From: Nanobdellota archaeon
GTDB lineage: Archaea; Nanobdellota; Nanobdellia; Woesearchaeales; JAGLGH01
Direction: 5' to 3'
DNA length: 7,753 nt
NCBI GenBank assembly: GCA_023144115.1
Contig: JAGLGH010000005.1
Location: 1 to 7,753 of the forward strand
This document shows positions 5,836-7,753 of this stretch, in pieces; position 1 is the first letter of the stretch, and the number at the start of each line of letters is the position of its first letter. The notes beneath the pieces are model-generated. The model was not told the DNA's origin, ran no database searches, and saw only the letters and a program-made list of their open reading frames with translations. The position numbers and the translations under genes are program-made.

Positions 5836-7722
5836 CTACCAGTATTTAGCTTCTGCTTCTGTCTGGTTCCCTCCTACATCAAACATGTAAGGCACTGAAA
5901 AGACAGTCTTATTAGTTGAATCTGTTGCATTAATTCTTATGAAATAATGCCCTGGAGTCATGTTAAGGTTGATTGAATTTAGTGTTCCGGCATTTGCTGA
6001 ACTATTGAAAACATCAATCTCATTTACCCTTATCGTATAGTTTATCTGATTTTCAAGCTTGTGCGTTATTGTGAAATTAATATCAGGCGATTCATTATAC
6101 CAGAATCTGTCTATTGATGTTATGTTGATTCTAAAATTGTCTGTCTGAACTATTATCTTCCTTAATCCTGAAAATGCCATTATTCCGTTGCTGTCTGTTG
6201 CGATTATCCAGATGTAATGCACGCCGTCCTGCGTATTATTAATAATCACTTTTGTCAATTCGTTGTTTTTTGCATGCCCTGTGTGAAGGGTTGAGAATAC
6301 GTTCTCTATGCTGTATGAGATATTTTCATCTATATTGTCTGATGCTATGAATGATACTTCTATGTCTGAGTTGTTAAATTGTGAATCATTTGCAGGAGTT
6401 ATTATTGTCACGTTTGGCGCAAGCCACTGATCAAGACTATCCTGCTGTGTTGTCCCATAATCGCAGAATCCTGACATGAATTCATCAACTGTAGTATCCA
6501 TTATCAGATTATAATCGATCTTTATCATCGGGCTTGTTTCTATGAACCCCTCTTTATTATTGCAGTATTTCTCATCATTGTTCAGGAAGATTATAGTGTC
6601 ATTTTCCGGGTTATAGAAAGGGCATTCCTGCCTTGCTTTTTCAATCACAAGATTCTCTTCTGTATGTGCCATGCTGTCAATGATTTTGTAATAATTTATA
6701 TTAGCAGACTCGTTGCTTAATATCATGATAGAATTTATATTACCTATGATATTCTGAATCTCCGAATCAAACTGCATCCTTGCACTCTGGTTTCCGTAAA
6801 CTACAAATATGATATCTCTCAGTGAATCAGGATTATCCCATGGCTTCTGTATAGGTATGCATTTACCTGATGTCAGGATTATATCATCAGAAAAACCCTC
6901 TCGAACAAGATTTTCTCCATTAACTTCAACACTGTAGTTTACTCTCTGGAATTGCTTTCTTGATTGAGGTAAATTATTGCTGTCCCATTTTCCTGCATAT
7001 AATCCATCATCCTTGTTTCCATCTCCATGATTTCCGTCATCATAGAGGCTGATTCTTTTTTTGTATGTTTCTATGGATATATCTGCCTTGACATTTTTTG
7101 CTGTCTTGTTGAATAATAAGGCTTTTATGATAAATTCATTTCCTCTCATCCCTGTAGCAGGCTCTGCATATGCTATTCCTCTCTGGCTTCCTTTGAATAT
7201 CTCAGGAAATCCTGTTGAACCTCTTATAGAGTCTGCCCCTGGTTCAGTCATGCATCTCCAGTATTGCCTGCATTCGCTTGTTGCGATAAACTCGGATTCT
7301 GCATTCAGGCAGTTCCCTTTGAGATAGTTGCTCAAGCAGTACCCTTCCTTGTCTATGCAGCATCCAATATTGCAGACATCAAGATCTTCACAATTCTCAC
7401 CCCTGTGAAAAATCCCAAAGCATTCATCTTCTGATGTTATCTGGCAGATAGATTCGCAGCAGCCCCATCCTGGCAGGATAACCATGCCTGTGGGGGTTTC
7501 ATTGGTTTTCAATAGGAATATTGCGCTTGCGACTATAAGAATCATAATGATAATTGCAGGAGCACTTGACAATGTCTTTTTGGCTGCTGCAATCCTGACT
7601 GTTTTCCTGCTCAGTTCTTCGTTGTATCCTGCTTTTAGCAGAGCATCTCTTATTGATTTTGCAGAGTAGCCTTTATTAAGATTGTTTTTTACATATTCCT
7701 TAAGTTCTTTACTTGTTCTCAT
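5836..7722 (-). CDS. Large N-terminally anchored surface protein with Cys-rich, DG-loop, M64-like and Ig-like domains
   Basis: This 628-residue protein is a putative cell-surface protein; no specific function can be assigned. The cytoplasmic residues 8-43 form a GYS...GY helical module. One membrane helix (about 54-72) follows a basic segment, giving an N-in, C-out anchor. Outside come twelve cysteines at 88-157, including two CC pairs and GCCIDKEGYC (120-129). Next is a beta domain (about 188-284) with the loop DDGNHGDGNKDDG (228-240), typical of choice-of-anchor X style domains. Residues 302-423 resemble an M64-type peptidase but show DEFMS (413-417) where HExxH would be expected, so it is probably inactive. 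Two Ig-like domains follow (about 437-525 and 530-617). I count 19 N-X-S/T sequons between 205 and 619, consistent with an N-glycosylated surface protein. The stop is TAG. The frame stays open upstream of this ATG to the window edge (ten more codons), so the true start could lie outside. A weak TATATC about 23 nt upstream slightly supports this one. Confidence 0.8.
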   Translation of the reverse strand: MRTSKELKEYVKNNLNKGYSAKSIRDALLKAGYNEELSRKTVRIAAAKKTLSSAPAIIIMILIVASAIFLLKTNETPTGMVILPGWGCCESICQITSEDECFGIFHRGENCEDLDVCNIGCCIDKEGYCLSNYLKGNCLNAESEFIATSECRQYWRCMTEPGADSIRGSTGFPEIFKGSQRGIAYAEPATGMRGNEFIIKALLFNKTAKNVKADISIETYKKRISLYDDGNHGDGNKDDGLYAGKWDSNNLPQSRKQFQRVNYSVEVNGENLVREGFSDDIILTSGKCIPIQKPWDNPDSLRDIIFVVYGNQSARMQFDSEIQNIIGNINSIMILSNESANINYYKIIDSMAHTEENLVIEKARQECPFYNPENDTIIFLNNDEKYCNNKEGFIETSPMIKIDYNLIMDTTVDEFMSGFCDYGTTQQDSLDQWLAPNVTIITPANDSQFNNSDIEVSFIASDNIDENISYSIENVFSTLHTGHAKNNELTKVIINNTQDGVHYIWIIATDSNGIMAFSGLRKIIVQTDNFRINITSIDRFWYNESPDINFTITHKLENQINYTIRVNEIDVFNSSANAGTLNSINLNMTPGHYFIRINATDSTNKTVFSVPYMFDVGGNQTEAEAKYW

Positions 7723-7753
7723 TTTTTCTCTGATGCCCTGTGATATACTGTCC

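Noticed and set aside
7741..7750. TATA-like CAGTATATCA upstream of the 628-residue protein
   Set aside because: Its spacing (about 23 nt) is shorter than for the other genes, and the reading frame is open through it to the window edge, so it may be coding. Too weak to list as a promoter.

Overview
This window looks like a piece of a DPANN archaeal genome, most like Woesearchaeota or Pacearchaeota. The evidence is an archaeal/eukaryotic-type DRG GTPase with a TGS domain, a HerA-family ATPase, TATA boxes about 26-28 nt before start codons (leaderless transcription), two exported Cys-rich proteins of a style common in those lineages, and an AT-rich composition. The lineage is inferred from gene content; no rRNA or other marker gene is present.

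Layout. A DRG-type translation GTPase (69-1250, +) has its own TATA box. It converges on, and overlaps by 13 bp, a small AT-rich gene (1238-1807, -) encoding a stand-alone GHKL ATPase of the RsbW/anti-sigma type. Next on the minus strand come a one-chain fusion of ribulose-phosphate 3-epimerase and ribose-5-phosphate isomerase B (1879-2955) and, just upstream of it, a HerA-family hexameric ATPase (2969-4795) with an unrecognised C-terminal extension. The last two genes (4909-5775 and 5836-7722, both -) encode membrane-anchored extracellular proteins. One has a signal peptide, a Cys-rich acidic domain, a charged stalk and a C-terminal membrane anchor. The other has an N-terminal membrane anchor, a Cys-rich domain, a DG-rich loop domain, a region resembling a degenerate M64-type peptidase, and two Ig-like domains with many N-glycosylation sequons.

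How the parts connect. The fusion enzyme would act at the ribulose-5-phosphate branch point, making both xylulose-5-phosphate and ribose-5-phosphate. An allose-6-phosphate to fructose-6-phosphate route is an alternative reading. The HerA-like gene lacks its usual partners (NurA, Mre11, Rad50) here and is followed after 13 nt by the sugar-phosphate gene, so any co-transcription need not mean a shared function. The two surface proteins form a plausible unit. Each carries, on the cytoplasmic side of its single membrane helix, the same short GYS...GY helical module with gap-free spacing, N-terminal in one and C-terminal in the other. This pair and the scarless Rpe-RpiB fusion are the most notable things in the window.

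The window is densely coding. No intergenic gap exceeds about 115 bp, and I saw no tRNA, rRNA, CRISPR array, insertion sequence or long repeat.
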